DNA from: Ignavibacteriaceae bacterium
GTDB taxonomy: Bacteria > Bacteroidota > Ignavibacteria > Ignavibacteriales > Ignavibacteriaceae
Length of the DNA: 64,000 bases
Reading direction: 5' to 3'
Assembly (NCBI GenBank): GCA_013360295.1
Contig: JABWCL010000007.1
Span: 1-64,000 of the forward strand
Of this stretch, positions 36,493 to 46,433 are shown in pieces (position 1 is the stretch's first letter; every line of letters starts with the position of its first letter). The position numbers and the translations under genes were made by a program. Under the pieces are notes generated by a model. It ran no database searches. It was not told the origin of the DNA and was given only the letters and a program-made list of their open reading frames with translations.

Positions 36493-36923
36493 AAATTATC
36501 GTGATCAACGGACCTAATCTTGACAAAATGGGAGTAAGAGATCCAAAGCTATATGGAAGTTTTTCCCTTGAAAAATTAGCTGATTTAATAGGGGGGGAAT
36601 TTCCGGAGCATAGATTTGATTTTTTTCAATCCGGACTTGAGGGTGAGCTTATACAGAAATTACATAATGCGCCGGCCAATTATGATGGAGTAATAATAAA
36701 CCCTGGTGGCTATGCTCACACATCTGTTGCTTTAAGGGATGCTATTGAGATCATAAACATTCCGGTAGTTGAAGTACATATGTCAAATTTATCATCAAGA
36801 GAAAACTTTAGACAATCACTATTAACTGCTTCTGTATGCTTAGGATATATATCGGGATTTAAAGAATATTCTTATATCGCAGGAATTTATTTACTAACAA
36901 AAATTATTAAACAAAATGATTAA
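36489..36923 (+). CDS. aroQ: 3-dehydroquinate dehydratase, type II
   Basis: Third enzyme of the shikimate pathway, type II (dodecameric) form, 144 residues. INGPNLDKMGVRDPKLYG contains the flexible-loop Arg17 and catalytic Tyr22; NPGGYAHTSVALRDAI has the substrate-binding Asn and His; EVHMSNLSSRE carries the second catalytic His. The usual N-L-L after NGPNL is changed to D-K-M. It overlaps the preceding gene by four bases and the HAD gene by eight. Confidence 0.95.
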   Translation: MKIIVINGPNLDKMGVRDPKLYGSFSLEKLADLIGGEFPEHRFDFFQSGLEGELIQKLHNAPANYDGVIINPGGYAHTSVALRDAIEIINIPVVEVHMSNLSSRENFRQSLLTASVCLGYISGFKEYSYIAGIYLLTKIIKQND

Positions 36924-37599
36924 AGCCGTTGTGTTCGATCTCGACAACACACTTATGGATTTTATGAAGATGAAGCATAATTCGGTCGAAGCCGCAGTTT
37001 ATGCTATGATTGATGCAGGATTGGCAATCACTTACCAGGAAGCCATAAACCATATAAATTCCATTTATAAGGAGCAGGGAATTGAATACCAGCAAGTTTT
37101 CGATTTATTTTTACAGCAAACCCTGGGCAGGCTTGACCATAAAATTATGGCTGCAGGAATAGTTGCTTACAGACGAGCAAGGGAAGCCGCTTTGATTCCT
37201 TATCCTCATGTCTATTCGACCCTGATGACTTTGACGAAAAATGGTATAAAAATGGGTATAGTCAGCGATGCTCCCGTAAAAGAAGCCTGGTTGCGCCTGT
37301 CTTACCTCAATTTCCATCATATTTTCGATCAGGTTGTGACTTTTGATGAGACCGGTGAGAGAAAACCTTCACCCGCACCGTTCCGTTTAATACTGAAAAA
37401 ACTATCTGTAGCACCGGAAAATGCCCTGATGGTGGGGGATTGGGCAGAGAGAGATATCGTGGGAGCAAAAAATATCGGCATGAAAACCGCATTCGCCCGA
37501 TACGGTGACACCTTCAATACCCAAAATCACAATGCAGATTTTGAGCTATCCGATATTAAGGACTTAATAGATATCCTACAAAAGGAGAATAACTTATAA
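36916..37599 (+). CDS. HAD-superfamily phosphatase
   Basis: A 227-residue haloacid dehalogenase-like hydrolase with an alpha-helical cap. Motif I is VFDLDNTLMD (nucleophile Asp8), motif II SDAPVKE, motif III Lys in GERKPSPAPF, motif IV MVGDWAERDIVGAKNIG. Such subfamily I proteins dephosphorylate small phosphometabolites; the substrate is not determinable. It overlaps aroQ by eight bases and ends that operon. Confidence 0.9.
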   Translation: MIKAVVFDLDNTLMDFMKMKHNSVEAAVYAMIDAGLAITYQEAINHINSIYKEQGIEYQQVFDLFLQQTLGRLDHKIMAAGIVAYRRAREAALIPYPHVYSTLMTLTKNGIKMGIVSDAPVKEAWLRLSYLNFHHIFDQVVTFDETGERKPSPAPFRLILKKLSVAPENALMVGDWAERDIVGAKNIGMKTAFARYGDTFNTQNHNADFELSDIKDLIDILQKENNL

Positions 37600-37636
37600 T
37601 TGTTCATTAAAGAAGAAAATAATTTAATCTTACTAA

Positions 37637-37665
37637 TTGCTTTTTAAATAGGAATTAATTAAATT
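37637..37665 (+). promoter_or_regulatory. Possible promoter for the MerR-type gene
   Basis: TTGCTT (37637-37642) and TAAATT (37660-37665) are spaced 17 bases apart in the 90-base gap after the HAD gene. The predicted start near 37672 leaves a short leader with AAGG (37677-37680) ahead of ATG 37690. Based on hexamer match only. Confidence 0.35.
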
Positions 37666-37689
37666 TCATCTGATATAAGGAATTATCTG

Positions 37690-38085
37690 ATGAGAGATTT
37701 CAACATAAAGAAACTTTATTACTCAATAAGCGAAGTTAGTAAAATAACTGAGGTTGAGCAGTATGTCCTGAGGTATTGGGAGACAGAGTTTGATGAACTC
37801 AAACCTCAAAAGAACAGAGCGGGAAATCGGGTTTATACGAATAAGGATATTCAGGTGATACTTACAATTAAGTATTTATTAAGGGATAAAAAGTTTACTA
37901 TTGAGGGAGCAAAGAAGAATTTACGTGATTACATTACCGCCAACCGTACGAATGAAGAAAGCAAGCAATCGGCTACTGTTACACAGGAGGTTGCCGGTGA
38001 TGAGAAAGTTGTTCTTGATGATAAACTGAAGACTGATTTGAAAAAGATCAGGACTTTTCTGGAATTTCTAATTTCCAAGATGTAA
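37690..38085 (+). CDS. MerR-family transcriptional regulator
   Basis: 131 residues. The N-terminal winged helix-turn-helix reads YYSISEVSKITEVEQYVLRY, then WETEFDELKP and RAGNRVYTNKDIQVIL, typical of the MerR-like regulators present in most Bacteroidetes/Chlorobi genomes. No metal- or drug-binding C-terminal motif; instead a polar linker and a final helix (LKKIRTFLEFLISKM). Its targets are unknown. It is a single gene, followed three bases later by tRNA-Pro. Confidence 0.9.
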   Translation: MRDFNIKKLYYSISEVSKITEVEQYVLRYWETEFDELKPQKNRAGNRVYTNKDIQVILTIKYLLRDKKFTIEGAKKNLRDYITANRTNEESKQSATVTQEVAGDEKVVLDDKLKTDLKKIRTFLEFLISKM

Positions 38086-38087
38086 TA

Positions 38088-38161
<74 letters not shown>

Positions 38162-38166
38162 CATAG

Positions 38167-38193
38167 AAGGTACTTACTAAAGTACCTTTTTTT
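38167..38193 (+). terminator. Rho-independent terminator after tRNA-Pro
   Basis: AAGGTACTT (38167-38175) pairs perfectly with AAGTACCTT (38180-38188) around the four-base loop ACTA, followed by a T run to 38193. It ends the MerR/tRNA transcript ahead of purF. Confidence 0.85.
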
Positions 38194-38243
38194 ATTTTAT
38201 GATGTGTTAGTAAATTAAGTTTTAACTCAATCAAATCCTTTGT

Positions 38244-39734
38244 ATGTCATATAATATAATAGAGAGTAAACCGAAAAGCTATTGCGGAATATTTGGGATT
38301 TTCGGCTCAGAAACTGCATCAATTGACACTTATTATGGTTTGCATGCTTTGCAACACAGGGGGCAGGAAGCCTCAGGTATTATTACACTTTCGAAGAACG
38401 GAGACTCGAGGAAAACCCTTAATGTTATCCGGGGCGAAGGATTAGTCTCTGAAGTATTCAGCGATTTCACAATCCTTTCCAAAACACTTCAGGGCAACAT
38501 CGCGATCGGACACAACCGTTACTCTACAACAGGTGCTTCGCATTCCAGAAAAAATATTCAGCCGTTTTTTGTCAATTACAGAATGGGAAACCTGGCAATA
38601 GCCCATAACGGTAATCTTACCAACGAACGCAGGTTGAGGACCCAACTTGTTGAAGACGGAGCAATTTTCCAGACCTCAAGTGATACCGAAGTTATACTTC
38701 ACCTGATTGCGCGCAGCAGAAAGAATACACCACTTGAACAGATTCGTGATGCTCTAAGCCAAATTGAGGGAGCATACTGCCTGCTGATTCTTACAGATCA
38801 GGGATTATTTGCCGCACGTGACCCATACGGCTTCAGGCCATTATCTTTAGGGAAAAAGGGTTCCAGTTTAATGGTTGCCTCTGAAACCTGTGCCTTCGAC
38901 ATCAACAAGGGAGAGTATATTAGGGAGATCAGACCCGGCGAAATTATTTTAATTGATGATCAGTCTGTTGCCTCCGGAGCGCCCTTTTCTTTCGACCTGA
39001 CTGACAATTTTCCAGTGAAGAAGCAATGTATTTTTGAATTCATTTATTTTTCCCGTCCTGACAGCAAAATCTTTGGTCATAATGTGGATAAAGTCAGAAG
39101 ACGTCTTGGAAAAATCCTGGCGAGGAATTACCCTGTTACGGATCCGGATGGAGAGAAAGTAATTGTTATTTCCGTGCCGGATAGCTCAAACACTGCCGCA
39201 ATCGGTTATGCAAGTGAGCTGGAAAAGAATGGTATCTCATCCAAGTTTGAGCTCGGACTTATAAGATCTCATTATATTGGCAGGACTTTTATTGCACCCG
39301 GCCAGCAGAAGAGGGAGATGGATGTAAGGATCAAATTTAATGTTGTAAAGGGGGTGCTTGAAAACCGGACTGTTGTTGTAATCGATGATTCCATCGTCCG
39401 AGGGACAACTTCTTTACAACTTATCCAACTTATTAATGAAGCTAAACCAAAGTCTGTTCATCTTCGAATCTCGTCACCACCTATAATGTTCCCTTGCTAT
39501 TATGGTATGGATTTCCCGTCACATCAGGAATTGATTGCCCATAAGGTAAACGGTGATATCGAAAAGATCAGAGAATATCTTAATGTAGATTCACTTAAGT
39601 ACCTTAATACAAATGAGATGCTTGAAGCTATTTATGAAGAATCTCCGGATGATTTCTGCATCTCCTGTTTTCAGGGGCAGTATCCGACTGATGTGGATTT
39701 TACTTTCAAAAAAGAGGTTTATGAAAATAGGTAA
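38244..39734 (+). CDS. purF: Amidophosphoribosyltransferase
   Basis: First enzyme of purine synthesis; makes phosphoribosylamine from PRPP and glutamine. 496 residues. An N-terminal propeptide of 13 residues precedes Cys14 (SYCGIFGIFG), the Ntn glutaminase nucleophile, so self-processing is expected. The PRPP-binding motif is VVVIDDSIVRGTTS. Four cysteines in positions fitting the 4Fe-4S cluster of the Bacillus-type enzyme are seen (KKQCIFEF, MFPCYYG, DFCISCFQ), so the protein should be oxygen-sensitive. It overlaps the following protease gene by 14 bases. Confidence 0.97.
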   Translation: MSYNIIESKPKSYCGIFGIFGSETASIDTYYGLHALQHRGQEASGIITLSKNGDSRKTLNVIRGEGLVSEVFSDFTILSKTLQGNIAIGHNRYSTTGASHSRKNIQPFFVNYRMGNLAIAHNGNLTNERRLRTQLVEDGAIFQTSSDTEVILHLIARSRKNTPLEQIRDALSQIEGAYCLLILTDQGLFAARDPYGFRPLSLGKKGSSLMVASETCAFDINKGEYIREIRPGEIILIDDQSVASGAPFSFDLTDNFPVKKQCIFEFIYFSRPDSKIFGHNVDKVRRRLGKILARNYPVTDPDGEKVIVISVPDSSNTAAIGYASELEKNGISSKFELGLIRSHYIGRTFIAPGQQKREMDVRIKFNVVKGVLENRTVVVIDDSIVRGTTSLQLIQLINEAKPKSVHLRISSPPIMFPCYYGMDFPSHQELIAHKVNGDIEKIREYLNVDSLKYLNTNEMLEAIYEESPDDFCISCFQGQYPTDVDFTFKKEVYENR

Positions 39735-42700
39735 TATTAAGTTTATTTTACTTTTTCTTTTTCTAACATTAACGATTAATGCACAAACGACAATCTTTGT
39801 CAAATTCCGGGAGGGTGTAAGCCGGCAGAGAATTGAGAATTTTACATTAAACCGTACAAGCGAAACGCTTAATAACGAAGTACTTTTAAAAGCAAATAAA
39901 AGTAATTTGTGGCGGGGATTTCAGGATCCGGATATCGGACTTGATAGGATAGTCCGGATTGAAATTGCCGGCACAAATAGTGATGCACTTGAGAATTATC
40001 TTCTCGGAATAGGTGACATAGAATATGTACAAAAGGGCACCGTTTACCAGGTTCACGGTGGAGTAAATGATTCACTTTTTGCATCGCAATGGGCACTAGC
40101 AAAAGTTGGTGCTATTCAGGCGTGGGATATCACAAAGGGAGAGGATACCGTTATCGTAGGGGTCATTGATACGGGAGTAGATTATCTTCACCCGGACCTG
40201 AAGAACAAATTATTTTTCAACCCGGGTGAAAACGGAACAGATAATCTTGGCAGGGATAAGAAATCAAACGGGGTTGACGATGATGGAAATGGCTATATAG
40301 ATGACTATTTTGGATGGGATTTTACTGATAGGGTTGGTTTTCCTTTCGATTCCACAGGAGGAGACTACCTCGACTGGGATAATGATCCACTTGATCAGAA
40401 TGTATTTTCTCACGGTACTGCTGTTTCCGGGATAATCGCGGCCGAGACTAATAATCTTATCGGAATAGCAGGATTGGCGCCAAAAGTCAGGATCCTCAAC
40501 CTTCGGGCCTTTGACCCGGATGGTTTCGGTGAAGAGGATGATGTCGCATCTGCAATATTATATGCGGTTACGATGGGTGTGAAAGTTATCAATATGAGTT
40601 TTGGGGATTATTCTTTCTCTTATGTCCTTCGGGATGTAATCCGATACGCCTATTCCAAAGGAGTTGTGCTGGTTGCCAGCAGTGGTAACTCAAACTCGAA
40701 TGCTCCTCATTATCCTTCGGGATATTCTGAAGTAATATCTGTTGGGAATTCTACACCAGAGGACTATGTCGCAGGTTCTTCCAATTATGGCTCCACTCTG
40801 GATTTGGTAGCCCCAGGAACCTCTGTACTTACTACTATTAAAAATGGTAAATATGCCGAATTTAATGGTACTTCTGCTGCAGCTCCCTTTGTTTCCGGCG
40901 CCGCTGCCTTGTTGCTGTCATTGCAAAATTTTACTAACGAAGAAGTTAAGCAGATAATTAAATCCACTGCAGATGACGTCGGAGCAAGCGGATGGGATCT
41001 TAGAAGCGGAGCAGGACGGCTGAATTTATACCGTTCCCTCAGAGTGCTTGGTCCGGCAGCTATAAAATTTGATTCACCGCAACAGGATTACGCTACCGAC
41101 AAGGATACAATCAAAATACAGGCTACTTGCTTATCGCCTTATTTTAAAACAGCAAGCCTCTATTATGGTTTAGGTGCGAATCCGCAGCAATGGAATACTT
41201 TAATTGACAACATTCAAAATCAATTTTCGAATACATTTATTCATTCTTTGCTAACTATAAATATACCCGATACTGTGATTACACTTCGGTTACTGGTTAC
41301 TCTTACAAATTCAGGAACCCTCGAAGAGAGGGTGAATATTCACATAATGAGGAATACAGTAAACGCTTCTATTGTATCATTATTCCCGGCATTATATGGC
41401 TCGAGTCCGACGATTATTGCTTCCGCATTCTCGGAGACTCCAGCACTCTTCAGGATGTTTTATCGTGAGTCCGGGAGCACGAATTTTAATTTTATAACGC
41501 TTGACGGATTTGCAATAAATAACCAGTTCGTAAAGAATCTGCATTTCGGATTTATACCGAAAGGGATACTTAAATATGATGCAAATTATGACCTTTATTT
41601 TGAGGCGGAAGGGCTTAACGGAAAGGTTCGTACTCTTAAAAATGGCAGCAATTATTTTACTGTAAAGACTTTACCTCTCTTCACCCTGTGGCCTGCATTC
41701 CAGACAGATGAAAAAACGTCACCTGGGATTGTCTATAAGGATCCTGTGCAGATAGGGGGGAGCAGCGATTATTACATTATTAAAAGTCCTCTCGATAATT
41801 CTCGTTTGAATTACTTTTATAGGTATGCAAACGGTACGTTTACTCTATCCGACTCGCTCACTGAAAGAATTCCACGGGATTATGGGGATTTTAATTCAAA
41901 TGGTAAATACGACATTTTAGCAAACTGGGGCCGAAATACCTATTTTCTTGAGCAGAAGAGTGCCGGTTCAACAGAATTTGTTACGGTTACAGAGTATGGT
42001 GATTCAAAGTACTGGCCTGTGTTTGTCAGAGACTTCAAAAATGACGGAACCAAACAACTTCTGACGGTCCGGAATGATTCGACACTTGGTTTATATGATG
42101 TTCAAAATAACCTCTCACTAAGTAACGAGAGACTAATTCCAAGTTTTACTCCATCAAAACTTCTGGACGAGTATACCGGAGTATTTTATGACTTTATGAG
42201 TTTTGATTTTCCTGCTGCAGAATTTACTGACTTGAATAACGACGGAATTAACGAAATCTGGATTGCTGACGGCGACGGAGATATTCTATGTTATAACGTT
42301 GCACCGGGCGGCAGTTTAGTCCCTGACACTAACCGCTCTTTCAGGACAGGGTTCTTCAGTTCAGCGGGGTATCTGGCAGCGGGAGATTTTAATGGAGATA
42401 ACATTAAAGATCTTGCAATATTATTGCATTCTGTCGAAAATGTTGATATCGCGGACTATCACAGGCTAATCGTAGTCAGCTTCTCTGGAAATAAACCAAT
42501 CATAATTTTTGATCAGGCATTTCTTGATCCGGCTACCGAGTTCAGTATTTTTACTAAAAGGACATATAACTCTATTCGATTTGCCAGTCTTTATCCTCAG
42601 CCCGGAGAACAATTAATAGTCTCGCTTTTCCCATACGCTTATGTCTTCGAATACAGTTCCGGGACAGGCAAGGTTATTTATTACGATGAAAATGTCAATT

Positions 42701-43971
42701 CAAATTCCGTGTTTGTTTATAATAATCCGTCAGTGGGATTACCCAAATTCGGTATATCCACCAGCAGTGAGTTTAGGCTGATTCAGTTAAATAAAACATC
42801 ATCAATTAACACTCCTTCCATCAGAGGTGGTTTTAGTATAGATTCTTCACGTATAAAGATTGAATGGGATTCACCATACAACGAGTTTTCTATTTTCAGA
42901 GGGACAGACAAGGACAACCTGCAGCTGATCTCAGTCACTACGCAAAAATATTATTTAGATAGCGGCCTTGAACTTGGTAAAGAGTATTATTATTCTGTTT
43001 TAGCATTTTCAGGGACACTTAATTCAGCGAAATCGCAGCCTTTCAAGGTGTTTCATCATAGACCGGCAAAATTTTCTGTCGTGAGCGTTAATAATGCGTC
43101 TTCATTGAAGGTGAGTTTTACAGAAAAAATGTCAAATGTGATAACAAATTTACGAGCGCTATACCTTCTCGATAGTTCATCGGAGAAGATTTTTCCGAAT
43201 TCTATAGCCTCGATTGATCAGTTTTCATATCTAGTGGCATTTCGTGGCAATCTCACACCCGGAAGCTATCGAATTACTTCTGACGGATTAACAGACCTCT
43301 ACGGATCACCTGTACTTCCCGATACTTTACTTTTCGATGTTTCTTCAGTTTCTGCGAAGAATGAGTTTTACATAACATCTTTTGAGATAAAAAATCCATA
43401 TACTATCTCCATTCGATTCAATCTGGAGGCAGATCCTGTAACGGCGCTTCAAAAAATTAACTACAGGTTCAGTCCAGACAATTCGATTAATTCTATATCG
43501 ATAAATCCATCTGACCCGAAAGAAATCTTTCTGGACCTGCAGGGCGGGAAACCTGTTGGTGCAATCGGCAGGGAATACACCCTTAACCTTGAAAATATTT
43601 ATTCTTCAAGTTCGACAGGTAATGTCAGAATAAATACCGGCGCCGGTAGTTCTCTGGTTTTAACAGCTAATGCTTCCGGTACGAGTGACGTTTTTGTTTA
43701 TCCTTCTCCTGTTAAATTTATTGATGGAAGGGAAAAAATTGTTACATTTGCAAACCTGCCAAGATACGCAAGGATTTCTGTGTGGAATCTTACCGGTGAT
43801 CGTATAATTGATTTAGAAGAGAGAGACGGCAACGGGGGAGTAACGTGGAACCTTTTGGACAGTAAAGGCAAGGAAATTGCGACCGGAGTTTATTATTACA
43901 GAGTAACAATGCTCAACGAGACCGGCGAAGAAATTGAAAATAAATTAGGAAAATTTGCGGTAATACGGTGA
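39721..43971 (+). CDS. Large secreted subtilisin-family (S8) serine protease with FG-GAP-like, Fn3-like and C-terminal sorting-type domains
   Basis: About 1416 residues. A signal peptide (FILLFLFLTLTINAQ) precedes a propeptide-like region, then the S8 domain with catalytic Asp150 (VIDTGVDYLHPDL), His231 (SHGTAVSGI), Ser385 (FNGTSAAAPF) and oxyanion Asn323. The middle contains repeats with Ca-binding-like loops of the VCBS/FG-GAP kind (DFNSNGKYD, DFKNDGTKQ, DLNNDGINE, DFNGDNIKD), a fibronectin III-like segment (EYYYSVLAFSG) and Ig-like segments. The end, FVYPSPVKFIDGREKIV through GVYYYRVTM, resembles FlgD-Ig or type IX sorting domains, suggesting export to the cell surface. ATG 39721 is chosen: AGAGG precedes it and the signal peptide follows. 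Confidence 0.92.
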   Translation: MKIGNIKFILLFLFLTLTINAQTTIFVKFREGVSRQRIENFTLNRTSETLNNEVLLKANKSNLWRGFQDPDIGLDRIVRIEIAGTNSDALENYLLGIGDIEYVQKGTVYQVHGGVNDSLFASQWALAKVGAIQAWDITKGEDTVIVGVIDTGVDYLHPDLKNKLFFNPGENGTDNLGRDKKSNGVDDDGNGYIDDYFGWDFTDRVGFPFDSTGGDYLDWDNDPLDQNVFSHGTAVSGIIAAETNNLIGIAGLAPKVRILNLRAFDPDGFGEEDDVASAILYAVTMGVKVINMSFGDYSFSYVLRDVIRYAYSKGVVLVASSGNSNSNAPHYPSGYSEVISVGNSTPEDYVAGSSNYGSTLDLVAPGTSVLTTIKNGKYAEFNGTSAAAPFVSGAAALLLSLQNFTNEEVKQIIKSTADDVGASGWDLRSGAGRLNLYRSLRVLGPAAIKFDSPQQDYATDKDTIKIQATCLSPYFKTASLYYGLGANPQQWNTLIDNIQNQFSNTFIHSLLTINIPDTVITLRLLVTLTNSGTLEERVNIHIMRNTVNASIVSLFPALYGSSPTIIASAFSETPALFRMFYRESGSTNFNFITLDGFAINNQFVKNLHFGFIPKGILKYDANYDLYFEAEGLNGKVRTLKNGSNYFTVKTLPLFTLWPAFQTDEKTSPGIVYKDPVQIGGSSDYYIIKSPLDNSRLNYFYRYANGTFTLSDSLTERIPRDYGDFNSNGKYDILANWGRNTYFLEQKSAGSTEFVTVTEYGDSKYWPVFVRDFKNDGTKQLLTVRNDSTLGLYDVQNNLSLSNERLIPSFTPSKLLDEYTGVFYDFMSFDFPAAEFTDLNNDGINEIWIADGDGDILCYNVAPGGSLVPDTNRSFRTGFFSSAGYLAAGDFNGDNIKDLAILLHSVENVDIADYHRLIVVSFSGNKPIIIFDQAFLDPATEFSIFTKRTYNSIRFASLYPQPGEQLIVSLFPYAYVFEYSSGTGKVIYYDENVNSNSVFVYNNPSVGLPKFGISTSSEFRLIQLNKTSSINTPSIRGGFSIDSSRIKIEWDSPYNEFSIFRGTDKDNLQLISVTTQKYYLDSGLELGKEYYYSVLAFSGTLNSAKSQPFKVFHHRPAKFSVVSVNNASSLKVSFTEKMSNVITNLRALYLLDSSSEKIFPNSIASIDQFSYLVAFRGNLTPGSYRITSDGLTDLYGSPVLPDTLLFDVSSVSAKNEFYITSFEIKNPYTISIRFNLEADPVTALQKINYRFSPDNSINSISINPSDPKEIFLDLQGGKPVGAIGREYTLNLENIYSSSSTGNVRINTGAGSSLVLTANASGTSDVFVYPSPVKFIDGREKIVTFANLPRYARISVWNLTGDRIIDLEERDGNGGVTWNLLDSKGKEIATGVYYYRVTMLNETGEEIENKLGKFAVIR

Positions 43972-44540
43972 TTATCAAAGTCAGTGAAATTTTTACACTA
44001 TCAAATTTATTAAGCTTCCTGAGGGTTTTTATGGCGATACCGTTTTGGTATCTTCTTGCCCATATTGATGAAGGGAGCAATCGAACCATAATGATCGTAC
44101 TATGTCTCCTGGCAGGCGTAACGGATATACTTGACGGTTATCTGGCTAGAAAGTTAAACCAGATAACCGAATTGGGCAAGGTTATTGATCCCTTGGCAGA
44201 TAAGATCTGTGTGGCGATCATCATTCTTCAGATGTACCTTACCGGTATGATCGATGCCACACTGTTCTACATGATTGTGGGAAGAGACAGCCTCATATTC
44301 ATAGGCGGAGTATTTGTTTCTAAAAAACTGGGTAAGGTTTTACCATCAAACCTAATGGGAAAACTTACTGTTCTTATCGTTTGTTTTTACATACTGTATG
44401 TTTTATTCGGGCTTTCTAAAGATACAATGCTTCACCAGGGATTTTACGTTATTATCATCCTGATGCTTATAATTTCATTCATTGCTTATTTCATCCGCGC
44501 TATTGAATTCCTGAGGTCAAAAAGAAATGAGTCTGTTTAA
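43968..44540 (+). CDS. pgsA: CDP-diacylglycerol-glycerol-3-phosphate 3-phosphatidyltransferase
   Basis: A 190-residue membrane enzyme that makes phosphatidylglycerol phosphate. The CDP-alcohol phosphatidyltransferase motif D-G-x2-A-R-x8-G-x3-D-x3-D is complete in DILDGYLARKLNQITELG followed by KVIDPLADK. About five transmembrane segments. GTG start overlapping the protease stop (GTGA). Assignment to PgsA over other CDP-alcohol transferases rests on the N-terminal TLSNLLSFLRVFMAIPFWYL and overall length. Confidence 0.88.
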   Translation: MIIKVSEIFTLSNLLSFLRVFMAIPFWYLLAHIDEGSNRTIMIVLCLLAGVTDILDGYLARKLNQITELGKVIDPLADKICVAIIILQMYLTGMIDATLFYMIVGRDSLIFIGGVFVSKKLGKVLPSNLMGKLTVLIVCFYILYVLFGLSKDTMLHQGFYVIIILMLIISFIAYFIRAIEFLRSKRNESV

Positions 44541-45480
44541 GAATTTTAACTTCAATCGGCTGAAGGAGGGGCTAAAAAAGAGCAGCGATAAACTGGTCGG
44601 TAAGATAAATGAAGCATTAACCGGACGTGCGGTAATTGACGAAACTTTCTTTGAAAATCTTGAGGAAAGTCTGGTTACTGCTGATATCAGCTATGAAACG
44701 GTAACACAAATACTGGACGAGACACGCAAGCAGTTAAAGAATGAAAGTGACAGGACTCCCGCCATTGTGCTGAAAGTTCTTAAAACAGTACTGATCAACA
44801 ATCTTATAACGATAGATCCTGCCCGGTTCGAACAAAGAATTACAGTAAACAAACCTTATGTTATTCTTATCGTCGGAGTGAACGGTGCAGGGAAGACCAC
44901 TACGATCGGTAAACTGGCAAATAATTTTAGAAATTCCGGGTTAAACGTGCTTATAGGTGCAGCGGATACTTTCAGGGCTGCAGCAAACGAACAACTCGAG
45001 GTGTGGGCCAATCGTTCCGGAGTCAGGATATTCCAAAAATCGATGGGTTCTGATCCCTCCTCTGTTGTGTATGAAACAATCCGTGAAGCCATTGAAACAA
45101 AAACAGATATTGTTCTGGTCGATACTGCTGGCCGGCTTCACACTAAACTCAATCTGATGGAGGAACTGGAGAAAATCAGACGGGTCGCAGGGAAACTAAT
45201 TCCAGACGCCCCACATGAAACTTTCCTTGTTCTGGATGGAAACGCCGGACAAAATGCCATCAAACAGATGGAGGAATTTCAAAAGATATGTGACATTACC
45301 GGAATTATCGTGACAAAACTCGATGGAACAGCAAAAGGTGGGAGCATCTTCCAAATCGGCAGAAATTCGGGGACTCCTATAAGGTATATTGGAGTAGGTG
45401 AGGGAATAGATGATCTTCAGGATTTTGATCCCGTTCAATTTGTTGAAGCGATTATTTCTTCAGAAAAGATAATCAACTGA
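44527..45480 (+). CDS. ftsY: Signal recognition particle receptor FtsY
   Basis: SRP-family GTPase that docks ribosome-nascent chain complexes on the membrane. 317 residues: N domain (1-95), then G domain with the P-loop GVNGAGKTTTIGKLA, ADTFRAAANEQL (insertion box), DTAGRLHTKLNLMEEL and TKLDGTAKGG, and C-terminal IGVGEGIDDLQDFDP. No long acidic A domain, as usual outside Proteobacteria. It overlaps pgsA by 14 bases. Confidence 0.96.
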   Translation: MSLFKNFNFNRLKEGLKKSSDKLVGKINEALTGRAVIDETFFENLEESLVTADISYETVTQILDETRKQLKNESDRTPAIVLKVLKTVLINNLITIDPARFEQRITVNKPYVILIVGVNGAGKTTTIGKLANNFRNSGLNVLIGAADTFRAAANEQLEVWANRSGVRIFQKSMGSDPSSVVYETIREAIETKTDIVLVDTAGRLHTKLNLMEELEKIRRVAGKLIPDAPHETFLVLDGNAGQNAIKQMEEFQKICDITGIIVTKLDGTAKGGSIFQIGRNSGTPIRYIGVGEGIDDLQDFDPVQFVEAIISSEKIIN

Positions 45481-45491
45481 ATTTTTAATTC

Positions 45492-46415
45492 ATGATACCT
45501 GACGTTTTTCAAAAGGTTATTCTTATTATTAATCCCGCCAGCGGGAAGGGTACACGAAAAAACATAATATCGGAAGCGGTTAATAAAGTTCGGATAGTCT
45601 ATCCAGAATGTGAATGCTACTACACTTCCAAAAGCGGTGATGCCAGACAATTTGCAGACAAATTAAAAGAGACTCCCGGATTGCTATTTATAGTTCTTGG
45701 TGGTGACGGAACGATTAACGAGGTTATAAATGGGCTTGGAGAAAAATCAAAAGTTATTTTTACCGTGCTCCCGATTGGTTCAGGTAATGATTTCTGCAAA
45801 ACCGCAGGCTACTCACGCGACATTGACCAACTAATTGAAAGGATTAGTAATCCTGTAATTCGCCCTATTGATTCCGGCCTTTTACAATTTACATCTAAAT
45901 CTCAACAGTTTAGCTTAAACCGTTATTTTGTAAGCAGTTCCGGACTCGGATTTGACGGATTAGTCGCAAAAATTAGTAATCGAAAAAGCATTCTTAAAGG
46001 AATCCTCCTTTATTTATCATCCGTAATTGTTGCCTTAGGCCGTTTCAAACCTGTGGAAATTGAAGCATTAATAGATGAGGAGACTATCAGAGGTAAAAAA
46101 TTTTTGGTATCTTTGGGTAATGGTAAAACGAGCGGTGGTGGTTTTTTATTAACACCCGAGGCTGAACTTGATGATGGTTTACTTGACGTCTGTATAGCTG
46201 ACGACATATCAAATTTCAGAGTGTTTACATTGCTCCCAAAAGCTATCAATGGATCTCATATACGTGAGAAAGAAATCTATTACGCCAAGTTTTCAAAAAT
46301 GGAATTAAAAATAAAAACCGGATTCATAATCCATTACGATGGGGAAGTAATGGAATGTGAACCCGGAATATTAAAAGTTGAGAACAAATACAAAGTACTA
46401 AAGATCCTTAGGTGA
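45492..46415 (+). CDS. Diacylglycerol/lipid kinase family protein
   Basis: A 307-residue DAGK-catalytic-domain protein, homologous to YegS/DgkB. It contains IINPASGKGT, the catalytic LGGDGTINEVINGL and LPIGSGNDFCKTAGY; the C-terminal beta domain contains the second ATP/Mg region (ELDDGLLDVCIADD). Likely phosphorylates diacylglycerol or a related lipid, returning it to phospholipid synthesis, in line with pgsA two genes upstream. It starts 11 bases after ftsY. Confidence 0.9.
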   Translation: MIPDVFQKVILIINPASGKGTRKNIISEAVNKVRIVYPECECYYTSKSGDARQFADKLKETPGLLFIVLGGDGTINEVINGLGEKSKVIFTVLPIGSGNDFCKTAGYSRDIDQLIERISNPVIRPIDSGLLQFTSKSQQFSLNRYFVSSSGLGFDGLVAKISNRKSILKGILLYLSSVIVALGRFKPVEIEALIDEETIRGKKFLVSLGNGKTSGGGFLLTPEAELDDGLLDVCIADDISNFRVFTLLPKAINGSHIREKEIYYAKFSKMELKIKTGFIIHYDGEVMECEPGILKVENKYKVLKILR

Positions 46416-46433
46416 CGACTCTTAATAGTTTAC

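Noticed and set aside
39613-39720. Upstream in-frame extension of the subtilase
   Set aside because: It would run inside purF and put 36 non-conserved residues before an obvious signal peptide; ATG 39721 has AGAGG ahead of it.
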